From NCBI RefSeq assembly GCF_900102925.1, contig NZ_FNKI01000002.1, positions 248,001-312,000 on the forward strand: 64,000 nt of DNA, written 5' to 3'. Positions 27,199 to 36,608 of the stretch are shown one piece after another. A program made the position numbers and the translations under genes. The stretch comes from Flagellimonas zhangzhouensis (GTDB lineage Bacteria > Bacteroidota > Bacteroidia > Flavobacteriales > Flavobacteriaceae). The notes under the pieces were generated by a model that had not been told where the DNA came from, did not search any database, and saw nothing but the letters and a program-made list of their open reading frames with translations. Each line of letters begins with the position of its first letter. Position 1 is the stretch's first letter.

Positions 27199-29034
27199 TT
27201 AAAAGGCTATAAACTCGTAAGTATTCGATTCAAGGTTTACCTTTAATTTGTAATTGCCCTGTTTCACTGGAATATTTGGTCCTCCTGGAATCAATTCCCC
27301 TTTTGGGAAATCCATTCCGCCCCAATTGGTGTCCCAACTATCGTTTAACCTAAATTTTATTTCACCTTCAGACAGTTCAATTTCAGTTTCCCAAACTCGT
27401 TCATCATTTATTTGTTGAAGTGGAGTGGAGCTGTCCCATCCTGATATGGCTGAACCAAGAATGCCTAATGATTTATCATTATTGACTGCTATTTCGGAAG
27501 TGAAATCATACAATCTTACCCAAGTAGGATAGAAGGAAGTAAATGTGAATTCTTCCAGCTTTTTGCCATGTTCATCCAATATCTCCTTAAATCTGTATTC
27601 TTGCATTCCTGGATTGGCTTCTGGTCGGTAACCAAGAAAGAAGTACCATACCCTATTGTTTTCTTTGTAAGGCTTCAGGTCGTTTATGAGTTGGTCTTCA
27701 GATGAAAAATCTGCTGTTCCAATAACATATTCACCAATATCAATCTCATTGGTATAATAGGCCATTTGCTCGGTTCCTCGTTGCGGAATGATAACAATAT
27801 CGCCTTCTTTCAAATTTTCTTTGATCGCCATCAATCCTTTTTTAGTGGGCTCCACTTGCAAGGGCAATGTTTTGGCTCCTTGATAGGCAACTAAAAGTTG
27901 ACCGAGCATTAAAATGGTCATAACGCTAGCGAAAACCGTTTTGAGTTTAGAATTTACTTGAGTGGTCAAAAAGTGTAAACCAACAAATGCCAACAAAAAT
28001 ATGGTCCATGAAAAGTAAATACTTAATCGTACCGTAGACATAGGCAATACTTTGAACAGCGTAAACAATATGCTCATTAAAATAGGAGCAAGAAGTAAAA
28101 CCATTTGAAAACGGTTCGATTTCCAAAGGGAAACAATACCGAAAACAGCAAGTACCAAACATAGGTAAAGTAATGCATTGGAAATCGGGTTTTGAACGCC
28201 ATACACCAAATAATTAAAGGGAATGGCGTAAAGAGCGTTTAGGATATAACTCAAAATATCTATAATACCATTGGAAGGTTGAAATGCAAAATCCCAGTAA
28301 CCTTGCATGGCATCCTGATCGGAACTTGAAAGAAAAAAAAGGAGATATATGGCGCTGATGATACCACCCAACAGCCACAGTCCCCAAATCGGTGCCAATT
28401 CTTTTATTTTTTCTTTTCCTGGCTTCCACCATAACATTAAAAGGCAGATGAGTACAAAAACCGATCCAGGTAAGGAATATATGGCAGTGAAGAAACCTAT
28501 GATTCCGAGTACTACGGTCTTCCATTTGGTCATAATGTCTTTTTCTACAATAACCAGCATGGCATACACCATACACATGATAAAAAACACATCACCCATA
28601 TATGGCTTTGCATTGGAACTATTGATGATTGCCCAAAAACTAATGGCAGTAGGGATGATGGATAAGTAAAGTATCCACCCTTTAAAGAACCGTTTTCCGA
28701 TTAAATACACCATGTAAATACTTAGAATACTGAATATGAACGGGAAAAATCGAGCAGTGTATTCATTGGAAAATCCTACCAAGGAAATTATCAGTTTTTG
28801 ACCCCAATGAAATCCAAAGTTGGCAATTTGATTATATTCAAGGTCTTCCGTGAAAAGTCCTGCAAATGATAATCGATGGATGTTATAAAGGGAATAGAGT
28901 TCATCTTTAAAATAGGATGTTGCAGCTAAATATTGTAAAAATCGCATAGCGATACCCAATACTATTGCTACACCTAAAACTACGATTGAAATATAATTTG
29001 CAAGAGGTTGGTTTAATTTCTTAGTTGTCTCCAT
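27199..29034 (-). CDS. GT-C fold membrane glycosyltransferase (PMT/ArnT-like)
   Basis: A 611-residue polytopic protein with about 11-13 helices in its first 400 residues and a soluble C-terminal part. The first periplasmic loop contains YFKDELYSLYNIHRLSF, where the Asp-Glu pair corresponds to the catalytic acidic residues of GT-C lipid-linked sugar transferases. Domain appearance matches the dolichyl-phosphate-mannose/ArnT-like family. Acceptor and sugar are not known. The C-terminal soluble domain (from about 390) has GDIVIIPQRGTEQMAYYT. Single gene, divergent from the cytochrome gene. Confidence 0.82.
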   Translation of the reverse strand: METTKKLNQPLANYISIVVLGVAIVLGIAMRFLQYLAATSYFKDELYSLYNIHRLSFAGLFTEDLEYNQIANFGFHWGQKLIISLVGFSNEYTARFFPFIFSILSIYMVYLIGKRFFKGWILYLSIIPTAISFWAIINSSNAKPYMGDVFFIMCMVYAMLVIVEKDIMTKWKTVVLGIIGFFTAIYSLPGSVFVLICLLMLWWKPGKEKIKELAPIWGLWLLGGIISAIYLLFFLSSSDQDAMQGYWDFAFQPSNGIIDILSYILNALYAIPFNYLVYGVQNPISNALLYLCLVLAVFGIVSLWKSNRFQMVLLLAPILMSILFTLFKVLPMSTVRLSIYFSWTIFLLAFVGLHFLTTQVNSKLKTVFASVMTILMLGQLLVAYQGAKTLPLQVEPTKKGLMAIKENLKEGDIVIIPQRGTEQMAYYTNEIDIGEYVIGTADFSSEDQLINDLKPYKENNRVWYFFLGYRPEANPGMQEYRFKEILDEHGKKLEEFTFTSFYPTWVRLYDFTSEIAVNNDKSLGILGSAISGWDSSTPLQQINDERVWETEIELSEGEIKFRLNDSWDTNWGGMDFPKGELIPGGPNIPVKQGNYKLKVNLESNTYEFIAF

Positions 29035-29261
29035 AATTTACGGTTGAAACCTGGGGGACATAGCTTCGAAATCTTTTGATGGTTGATTAGTGTACATTCG
29101 AAAGATATGAAAAAAAACATCGAATAAATTATAGGTATTTGAAAAAGAGGGTTTTATTAGTTGTTTTTAGATTGAAATAACCCCATTTTAAGGATGGGAT
29201 TTTGCCAGTCAAAATATTTAAAATAGCTTGGGCCGTTAATTTGCTTTGCCGATTAGTTAAT

Positions 29262-29269
29262 TATATTTG
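29262..29269 (+). promoter_or_regulatory. Candidate -7 box of the multiheme cytochrome gene
   Basis: TATATTTG fits TAnnTTTG exactly. It overlaps the first open codon (TTG at 29267), which argues that the true start lies further downstream. Confidence 0.5.
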
Positions 29270-29302
29270 GTAGCTTTCAGTACTAACCTTGAATTTGCAC
29301 AT

Positions 29303-30535
29303 GTGTTTTCCCGACTAAACAAAAGCACCTACATCTTAATTTTTGTAGCAATTCTTGTAGTTGCTGGCGTATTCTATTTTAATCAAGAAAAAGAGGAATA
29401 TTTCACTGTGTCGGAATCCCTTCCAATTCATTATAATGGGGAACATTTTGCTGGGTCTGAAACCTGTATAGCCTGTCATCAAGATATTTATCAAAGTCAT
29501 ATTCAAACGGCCCATTACAATACTTCAGCAGTTGCTTCTGTTGAAACCCTAAAGGGTTCTTTTAACGGATCAGCACAAGAAGTGGAACTAATTGATGGCA
29601 AGGCACAAATCCTTCAGGAAGGTGACGGCTTTTATCAGACCATACATTCCAAAACTACCGATAAATTGTTGGATAGATCTCGTTTGGATATTGTTGTTGG
29701 GTCAGGCGTTAAGGGACAATCCTATTTAACGTTCAAAGGAGATTCTCTGTATCAACTCCAGGTTTCCTATTTTACACTCATTGATGATTTTATCAATAGT
29801 CCAGGGTATCCAAATTATAAATACACTAGGGCAGTTACCGATAATTGTGTGAAATGCCATGTGACTTTTGCAAAGAATGAGGATCCAAAAGGTATTTCAA
29901 ATGTGTATGATCGCGAATCTTTCATGCTGGGCATTGATTGCGAGCGCTGTCATGGGCCTTTACAAAAACATGTTGATTTCAATACTGGAAATTTAAATTC
30001 AACCTCAATAGATCCTGTGGTCCTTATTGATTCCCTTTCCCGTCAATTACAAATGGACAATTGTGTACAGTGTCATTCGGGACTTCGTGCCATTCAAATA
30101 AAGGAAAATCCTTTTTCTTTTATGGTTGGTGATCAATTGGATACATATGCAAAAAATTACAATTTTGGTCGTCCCCAAGCAGAGCTTGATGTACATGGAA
30201 ATCAATATGGTCTGTTGAAAAGCAGTGAATGTTTTAAAAATTCAGAAACATTGAGCTGTACCACTTGTCATGATCCCCATAAAAAACAACGAGGCGATTA
30301 TGATCATTTCAACTCAAAATGTATTGAATGTCATGCTGCACCTAAGAATCTGCATAATAATTCAGGTTTTGATGCTGCCAACCTTACCGATTGTATCGGT
30401 TGCCATATGCCACTTTTTCCCTCCCAAACCATGAAAGTGAAATTGGAAGAAAATGCAGAGGAAACTTCAGTGGATATCCGAACACACCTTATCGGAATTT
30501 ACATGGATCAGGTACTTCAAAACGGCAAAGAGTAA
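29303..30535 (+). CDS. Membrane-anchored seven-heme cytochrome c
   Basis: Electron-transfer protein outside the inner membrane. After one N-terminal helix (TYILIFVAILVVAGVFYF) it carries seven CxxCH heme sites: CIACH (Cys55), CVKCH, CERCH, CVQCH, CTTCH, CIECH and CIGCH (Cys364). The whole is 410 residues from the GTG at 29303. The frame is open to a TTG at 29267, but that codon overlaps a promoter-like TATATTTG, so the GTG is preferred; the start stays uncertain. It resembles the cytochrome c554/multiheme family. Partner unknown; the GMC dehydrogenase 160 bases downstream is one possible electron donor. Confidence 0.87.
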   Translation: MFSRLNKSTYILIFVAILVVAGVFYFNQEKEEYFTVSESLPIHYNGEHFAGSETCIACHQDIYQSHIQTAHYNTSAVASVETLKGSFNGSAQEVELIDGKAQILQEGDGFYQTIHSKTTDKLLDRSRLDIVVGSGVKGQSYLTFKGDSLYQLQVSYFTLIDDFINSPGYPNYKYTRAVTDNCVKCHVTFAKNEDPKGISNVYDRESFMLGIDCERCHGPLQKHVDFNTGNLNSTSIDPVVLIDSLSRQLQMDNCVQCHSGLRAIQIKENPFSFMVGDQLDTYAKNYNFGRPQAELDVHGNQYGLLKSSECFKNSETLSCTTCHDPHKKQRGDYDHFNSKCIECHAAPKNLHNNSGFDAANLTDCIGCHMPLFPSQTMKVKLEENAEETSVDIRTHLIGIYMDQVLQNGKE

Positions 30536-30696
30536 CCCAAAAAACATAGTCCTTTTATAAGATTCCACTCGTTTAAATTTTATAAGGAGCCCTATTCTTT
30601 ATAAAATTCTTGAATTTGGGGCTGCTTTGTTTTCAATTCTTCAAGTTTTCTTGGTCATAGCACTATTTTTCGCAGCGAATTTCACAAAGAAAATGT

Positions 30697-32421
30697 ATGA
30701 TACAGATCAAAGAAGCACCAGAATTTTATGATGTGATCATTGTAGGTTCTGGAGCTGGTGGGGGAATGGCGACCAAACAATTGGCCGATGCAGGTTTGAA
30801 TGTGGCCGTAGTGGAAGCAGGTCCATTTTTTGACCCCGCCGACCCCAAAACCATGACACAACTTAAGTGGCCCTATGAGTCTCCCAATAGAGGAGCAGGA
30901 ACTACAAGAGCATTTGGTGGATGGGATATGGCCTACGGCGGATGGGAAATCGAAGGTGAGCCCTATACCCATGAACCAGGTACCAAATTTGATTGGTTCA
31001 GGTCCCATATGCTGGGAGGTAGAACCAACCACTGGGGAAGAATATCACTCCGTTTTGGCCCTAAGGACTTTAAAGGAAAAACCCGTGATGGGCATGGAGA
31101 AGATTGGCCAATTGGCTATGACGATGTAAAACCCTATTACGATAAGGTGGACAAACTTATTGGGGTGTATGGCACCAATGAAGGTTTAGAGAACGATCCT
31201 GATGGATTTTTTCTACCTCCACCAAAACCTAGATTGCACGAGTTATTTTATATAAATGGGGCTCAAAAATCGGGCGTCCCCGTAATTCCTGGACGACTTT
31301 CCATGTTGACCAAGCGAATAAACAACGATAGGGGTGTATGCTTCTATTGCGGACAATGCTCGAGGTCATGCTCGGTTTATGCTGATTTTTCAGCTGGAAG
31401 TTGTTTGATATTCCCAGCCCAAAAGAGCGGGGGCAAAGTTAGAATCTATGTCAATTCCGTGGTGCGGGAAGTAACAACCGATGAAGAGGGCAAAGCAACT
31501 GGGGTATCCTATGTAAGCAAGGATGATCTTAAAGAATATAAATTAAAAGGCAGGGTAGTTGTTCTTGCGGCATCCGCATGTAGTTCGGCACGTATTCTAT
31601 TGAATTCCAAAAGTAAGCAACACCCAAATGGTTTGGGCAACAGCAGTGATCATGTGGGTAGGTATTTACATGATTCCACAGGTGCAAGTCGTGCTGCTTT
31701 TGTTCCAGCACTAATGAACCGAAAAGTTTCCTATAACGAAGATGGTACAGGGGGCATGCATGTGTATTCTCCATGGTGGGGTGATAACAGCAAATTGGAT
31801 TTTCCTCGCGGTTACCATATTGAAGTGGGAGGAGGAATGCGTCAACCCAATTATGGTTTTGGATTCAATACCAATGAGTTCAATAAATTCTTTGGTCTTA
31901 ATGTGGGTGGATATGGTGATGTGCTTCGCGATGACGTGAAGAAATATTATGGCTCTGTAGTCCATATGGCAGGTAGAGGAGAAGGTATCGCGCGAAAGGA
32001 AAACTACTGTGAAATCGATAATACCACTGTGGATAAATTCGGAATCCCTGTACTCAAGTTCAACTACAAATGGTCTGATTTGGAAGTGAAACAAGCCAAA
32101 CACATGCAAGACACCTTTGAAGAAATCATCCATAATATGGGAGGTGAAGCTCTTGGGGACAAACCAGGTGCTGATATTGATTATGGACTGCTAGCTCCTG
32201 GGCGAATTATCCATGAGGTAGGTACAACACGAATGGGTGATGATCCAAAAACTTCGGTCACCAATAAATTCAACCAATTGCATGATGTGGACAATGTATT
32301 TATTGTAGATGCAGGACCATTTACCTCGCAAGCGGATAAAAACTGTACTTGGACCATTTTGGCATTATCATGGCGTGCGTCCGATTACATCATTGAGCAA
32401 TTAAAACAACAAAATCTTTAA
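30697..32421 (+). CDS. GMC family FAD-dependent oxidoreductase (dehydrogenase subunit)
   Basis: A 574-residue flavoprotein. The N-terminal FAD-binding motif VGSGAGGG (about 17-24) is followed by VVEAGPFF. Mid-region GRTNHWGR and the C-terminal GTTRMGDDPKTSV, FIVDAGPFTSQADKNCT are GMC landmarks. A cysteine-rich stretch CFYCGQCSRSC is typical of gluconate, 2-ketogluconate and glucoside dehydrogenases. No signal peptide is seen; the partner subunit carries a twin-arginine-like signal and may carry it across the membrane. It probably oxidises a sugar or sugar derivative. The partner gene starts two bases after its stop. Confidence 0.9.
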   Translation: MIQIKEAPEFYDVIIVGSGAGGGMATKQLADAGLNVAVVEAGPFFDPADPKTMTQLKWPYESPNRGAGTTRAFGGWDMAYGGWEIEGEPYTHEPGTKFDWFRSHMLGGRTNHWGRISLRFGPKDFKGKTRDGHGEDWPIGYDDVKPYYDKVDKLIGVYGTNEGLENDPDGFFLPPPKPRLHELFYINGAQKSGVPVIPGRLSMLTKRINNDRGVCFYCGQCSRSCSVYADFSAGSCLIFPAQKSGGKVRIYVNSVVREVTTDEEGKATGVSYVSKDDLKEYKLKGRVVVLAASACSSARILLNSKSKQHPNGLGNSSDHVGRYLHDSTGASRAAFVPALMNRKVSYNEDGTGGMHVYSPWWGDNSKLDFPRGYHIEVGGGMRQPNYGFGFNTNEFNKFFGLNVGGYGDVLRDDVKKYYGSVVHMAGRGEGIARKENYCEIDNTTVDKFGIPVLKFNYKWSDLEVKQAKHMQDTFEEIIHNMGGEALGDKPGADIDYGLLAPGRIIHEVGTTRMGDDPKTSVTNKFNQLHDVDNVFIVDAGPFTSQADKNCTWTILALSWRASDYIIEQLKQQNL

Positions 32422-32423
32422 AA

Positions 32424-33131
32424 ATGGACAGAAGAAAAAGTATACAAACCATCATTATGGGGGCTGGTGCTTCTGCCCTAATGTTCCATGGCTGCAAGAC
32501 TGATACTGAATTGGAGCTACCAGCACCTTCCGAAAGTCCTTATTTTGGGAGAACCCCAGAAGAACTGAAACGCATTGAAAAGCTAAAGGAAATCCAGTTG
32601 TTCAATGCGCACGAAATGGAGACCATCACTTTGTTGAGTACCATTATTTTGCCACCTAAGGAACCCCATGGCGGCCCCATTGAAGCAGAAGTTCCTGAAT
32701 TTATTGAGTTTATCGCCAAGGACATTCCCGATTTGGAACTCACCCTAAAGGGTGGTCTTATGTGGTTGGATCATGCTTCCAATACACAATTCGATAAGGA
32801 ATTTAAATCGGCATCGCTGGAGCAGCAAAAACAAATCTTGGATACCATAGCTTTCCATGATGTGGATATTCCATTGGATGATCAACCGTTGGAAATTCAA
32901 TTTTTTGCGTTGATGAGAAACTTGACAGTAACGGGATATTACACTTCAAAAGTAGGCATCGCCGATTTGGGGTATAAAGGAAATCAACCCAATGTTTGGG
33001 ATGGAGTTCCCCAAGATGTTTTGGATCAACATGGTGTGGCCTATGATCCAAAATGGATAGCAAAATGTGTGGACCAAAGCAAGCGGAATGAAATTGCGGA
33101 ATGGGATGAACACGGCAACCTATTGACCTAA
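32424..33131 (+). CDS. Gluconate 2-dehydrogenase subunit 3-like protein
   Basis: A 235-residue small subunit of the GMC dehydrogenase. It begins MDRRKSIQTIIMGAGASALMFHGC. The RR pair with a hydrophobic stretch and the lipobox-like FHGC (Cys24) suggest Tat export and lipidation, which would bring the folded FAD subunit with it. The body fits gluconate 2-dehydrogenase subunit 3 (AHEMETITLLSTIILPP, EFIEFIAKDIP, FFALMRNLTVTGYYTSKVG, LGYKGN). It is translated right after the GMC gene. Substrate unknown. Confidence 0.85.
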   Translation: MDRRKSIQTIIMGAGASALMFHGCKTDTELELPAPSESPYFGRTPEELKRIEKLKEIQLFNAHEMETITLLSTIILPPKEPHGGPIEAEVPEFIEFIAKDIPDLELTLKGGLMWLDHASNTQFDKEFKSASLEQQKQILDTIAFHDVDIPLDDQPLEIQFFALMRNLTVTGYYTSKVGIADLGYKGNQPNVWDGVPQDVLDQHGVAYDPKWIAKCVDQSKRNEIAEWDEHGNLLT

Positions 33132-33227
33132 TTTAAAATGTAATAGTACAATTTAGTGAAGCGTGATTATATGCTGATTTTAAGAATTTTATTCTCAAAA
33201 GCTTAAAAACAGGCATTTAAAATTATA

Positions 33228-33241
33228 AAATTCATGAATTT
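33228..33241. promoter_or_regulatory. 14-bp perfect palindrome upstream of susC
   Basis: AAATTCATGAATTT lies 139 bases before the susC-like start. A regulator could bind it; no factor can be assigned from sequence. Confidence 0.3.
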
Positions 33242-33379
33242 GATGGCGTATAATCGCGTATTCCTTAATAGGTGTAATCTTAAAATTTAAGTTTACCATA
33301 CACAAACTGTATTTTTTCCAATGGTGGAAAAAGTTCGAATCTCAAGTAATTAACTAACACAAACCTTAAAATTGAACTT

Positions 33380-36300
33380 ATGAAAAAACCTTTTTTCAAG
33401 AGAATTATTTTTTTGGTTGCTGTACTTTGTATGGGTTTTGCACAGGCCCAATCAATAACAGGTACAGTTTCCGATGAAACAGGACCTTTACCGGGGGCCA
33501 ATGTTATAGTCAAGGGGACTACCAATGGTACCCAGACTGACTTTGATGGAAATTTCAGCATTGTTGCCCCAAGTGACGCAACTTTGGTTATCAGTTATGT
33601 AGGATACAAAACGGTTGAAGTTCCAGTAAATGGACAAACTACTATTAACGTAACACTAGAAGAAGATGCCAACAAATTGGATGAAATTATTGTTACGGGT
33701 TATGGTACGCAGGCCAAAAAGGATTTAACCGGTGCGGTAACCGTTGTAGATGCCGAGGAGATGCAATCCATACCTTCTACCACCTTCTCGCAACAATTAC
33801 AGGGTAGAGCAGCAGGGGTTACCATTGTTAACGACGCACGTCCAGGTGGTGAAGCCACGGTTCGTATTCGTGGTTTTGGTACCCTAGGGAACAACGACCC
33901 GCTTTACATTATCGATGGGGTTCCTTCCCAGAGACAATCCAACCTTAACCCGAATGATATTGAATCTTTGCAGGTGTTGAAAGATGCTTCCTCAGCTTCC
34001 ATTTATGGATCTAGGGCAGCAAATGGTGTAATCATTATTACTACCAAAAAAGGTAAAATGGGAAAACCTACGATTGATTACAATACGTTTTATGGTATTC
34101 AATCACCAGCAAATGACGTAGAAGCGTTGAATGCAAGGGAATTGGGTGAGTATCTATATTTAGCGGATTTATATGCAGGTAAAACTCCTAGCCACGGGCA
34201 ATATACCTTTGGTGCAAATGGTGAAGTTTCCATTCCAGATTATGTTTTCCCAAGTGGAGCTATGGAAGGTGACCCAGCAACAGACCCAAGTCTATATGCA
34301 TTGGAGCCAGGTAACATTTATGCAATTACCCGTTCTGCTGATACCAACTGGTGGCAAGAAGTTTCCCAATCAGCACCTATTCAAAGCCATAATATTTCGG
34401 CTTCTGGAGCAACCGAAATGGCTAGATACGCTTTTAGCTTAGGTTATTTTTCCCAAGAAAGTATTGTGAAGTTCTTCAGCTACGATAGGGTTTCTTTAAG
34501 AGCGAATACAGAGTTCAGAGCATTGAACAAAAAACTGACCATTGGGGAAAACTTCACAGCATCCTTTGATAATTTAAAAGGAAATGTATCCAATGATGAT
34601 GAGCAGAGTCCAGTTTCTGGTTCATACAAACACCATCCATTACTTCCTATTTACGATATCGCTGGCAACTTTGCTGGTAGTAGGGGAGCTAACTTGGGTA
34701 ACAACTTTAACCCGTACGCAAGATTGTACAGAGATAAAGATGATAGAAGATATAGCCTTCGAATTTTGGGTAATGCTTATGCGAACTATGAGTTGATTCC
34801 TGGTCTTGAAATCCGCACCAGTTTTGGTGTTGATGCCAGAGTACAACGTGAAAGAGATTTAGGGCGTCCACAACCAGAATACGTTGAGGGTAACTTTATC
34901 CGTTCATCCACTGCAAGGGAGCAATACGAGTATCAGTGGACATGGACAAACACTCTAACCTATGCCAAGACCTTTAGCGAGATACACAACTTTAAGGCAT
35001 ATGTGGGTGTGGAATCCATTCAACAATTTGAAGAGCGCATGGAAGCTCGTCGTGAGCGTTACGCATTCGGAACCAATAACATTCTTAGTTATTTGGATTT
35101 GGGTGATGCTACTACCGCTACGAACAGAGGGTTTGTTTGGCAAGATTACACCCTGTGGTCACAATTTGGTCAGTTAAACTATGACTACGATGGAAAATAT
35201 TTGGCTCAGGTTATTTTGAGAAACGATTCTTCCTCAAGGTTCCAACAAGCATCCAGAAGTGCATTCTTCCCTGCTTTCAGTTTAGGTTGGAGGATGTCCG
35301 ATGAAAAGTTCATGGAAAATGTAACTTGGATCGATAACTTAAAACTTAGATACGGTTGGGGTAAAACAGGTAACCAACAAATTGGAGATTACAACGCCTA
35401 TACAACGTATCGTTCAGATATTCTTACGGGTGGTTATCCTATTGATGGTTCAACAGGTTCTCCGACCATTGGATTTGCACCAAGAGCATTTGGAAATCCA
35501 AACGCCAAGTGGGAAGCCACAACTTCGAACAACTTAGGTTTGGATGTGGTAATGTTCGACAACAAAGTTTCCCTTAACCTGGATATTTGGAAGCGTGTAA
35601 CATCCGATATGTTGATCAATGTACCTGTAACCTATACCGCTGGTCAGGCAGATGAGCCTGCTTTCAACGTAGGGCAAATGACCAATAAAGGTTTTGATTT
35701 GGGACTTAGCTACGGGGACAAAAAAGGAGATTTCTCCTATGAGGTCAGTGCAAACCTTTCAGCTTACAAGAACAATGTAGATGAATTGGAAGGCGAAAGC
35801 ACTAGAATTTTTGGACAAAGTAGAAGGATTCCTGCACTTTCCATTACAGAAGCAGGATTGCCATTATCTTCTTTCTATGGCTTCAAAAACTTGGGTATTT
35901 TCCAAACACAAGCTGAGGCAGATGCATGGGCACCTTATGGAGATTATAATGCACCAGGTAAGTTCAGGGTGGCAGATGTAAACAACGATGGTGTTATCAA
36001 TGATGACGACCGTACCGTTATCGGTAGTCCTCACCCAGATTTCACTTACGGTATCAACATCAATTTGAGTTACAAAAACTTGGACTTGAACATCTTTGGT
36101 AATGGATCTCAAGGAAATGATGTATTCAACTATGTACGTTATTTCGCAGATTTCAACACCTTCCAAGGTAACAGAAGCACCAGAGCGTTGTACAATGCTT
36201 GGCAGCCAACCAATCCACAATCAGATCCAAGTACTTGGGTAGCGGCTAATCCAAATGCCACTTCCCCGATTATGGATGCAAATGATCAAATCAGTAGTAG

Positions 36301-36586
36301 ACCTTCATCCTATTTGATTGAGGACGGTAGCTTCTTTAGATTGAAGAACATTCAGTTGACCTATAATTTCCCTGATAAAATTTTGTCCACAATTGGTTTG
36401 GACAGGGCGCAAGTTTATGTTCAAGCACAGAATATAGCCACGTTTACGAAATATACAGGTCTTAATCCCGAGGTTCAATTGAGCAATGCGGACGATTCTA
36501 GAAGGAACCTAACATTAGGTTATGATGGTGGGGCACAGCCAGTGGCCAAGACCATTAGTTTGGGGTTAAATGTTACACTTAAATAA
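33380..36586 (+). CDS. SusC/RagA-type TonB-linked outer-membrane protein
   Basis: A 1068-residue nutrient importer of the outer membrane. The signal peptide ends at AQAQ (residue 24). A carboxypeptidase-regulatory-like domain follows (SITGTVSDETGPLPGANVIVKGT), then a TonB-box-like LDEIIVTGYGTQ and the plug (TTFSQQLQGRAAGVTI, RIRGFGTLGNNDPLYIIDGVP, DASSASIYGSRAANGVIIITTK). The SusC barrel continues to the end (SLGLNVTLK). It pairs with the susD gene 22 bases further on. No glycosidase, peptidase or sulfatase lies next to the pair, so the substrate cannot be guessed from context. Confidence 0.95.
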   Translation: MKKPFFKRIIFLVAVLCMGFAQAQSITGTVSDETGPLPGANVIVKGTTNGTQTDFDGNFSIVAPSDATLVISYVGYKTVEVPVNGQTTINVTLEEDANKLDEIIVTGYGTQAKKDLTGAVTVVDAEEMQSIPSTTFSQQLQGRAAGVTIVNDARPGGEATVRIRGFGTLGNNDPLYIIDGVPSQRQSNLNPNDIESLQVLKDASSASIYGSRAANGVIIITTKKGKMGKPTIDYNTFYGIQSPANDVEALNARELGEYLYLADLYAGKTPSHGQYTFGANGEVSIPDYVFPSGAMEGDPATDPSLYALEPGNIYAITRSADTNWWQEVSQSAPIQSHNISASGATEMARYAFSLGYFSQESIVKFFSYDRVSLRANTEFRALNKKLTIGENFTASFDNLKGNVSNDDEQSPVSGSYKHHPLLPIYDIAGNFAGSRGANLGNNFNPYARLYRDKDDRRYSLRILGNAYANYELIPGLEIRTSFGVDARVQRERDLGRPQPEYVEGNFIRSSTAREQYEYQWTWTNTLTYAKTFSEIHNFKAYVGVESIQQFEERMEARRERYAFGTNNILSYLDLGDATTATNRGFVWQDYTLWSQFGQLNYDYDGKYLAQVILRNDSSSRFQQASRSAFFPAFSLGWRMSDEKFMENVTWIDNLKLRYGWGKTGNQQIGDYNAYTTYRSDILTGGYPIDGSTGSPTIGFAPRAFGNPNAKWEATTSNNLGLDVVMFDNKVSLNLDIWKRVTSDMLINVPVTYTAGQADEPAFNVGQMTNKGFDLGLSYGDKKGDFSYEVSANLSAYKNNVDELEGESTRIFGQSRRIPALSITEAGLPLSSFYGFKNLGIFQTQAEADAWAPYGDYNAPGKFRVADVNNDGVINDDDRTVIGSPHPDFTYGININLSYKNLDLNIFGNGSQGNDVFNYVRYFADFNTFQGNRSTRALYNAWQPTNPQSDPSTWVAANPNATSPIMDANDQISSRPSSYLIEDGSFFRLKNIQLTYNFPDKILSTIGLDRAQVYVQAQNIATFTKYTGLNPEVQLSNADDSRRNLTLGYDGGAQPVAKTISLGLNVTLK

Positions 36587-36608
36587 TGAAAACTAAATGT
36601 TTACAGAA

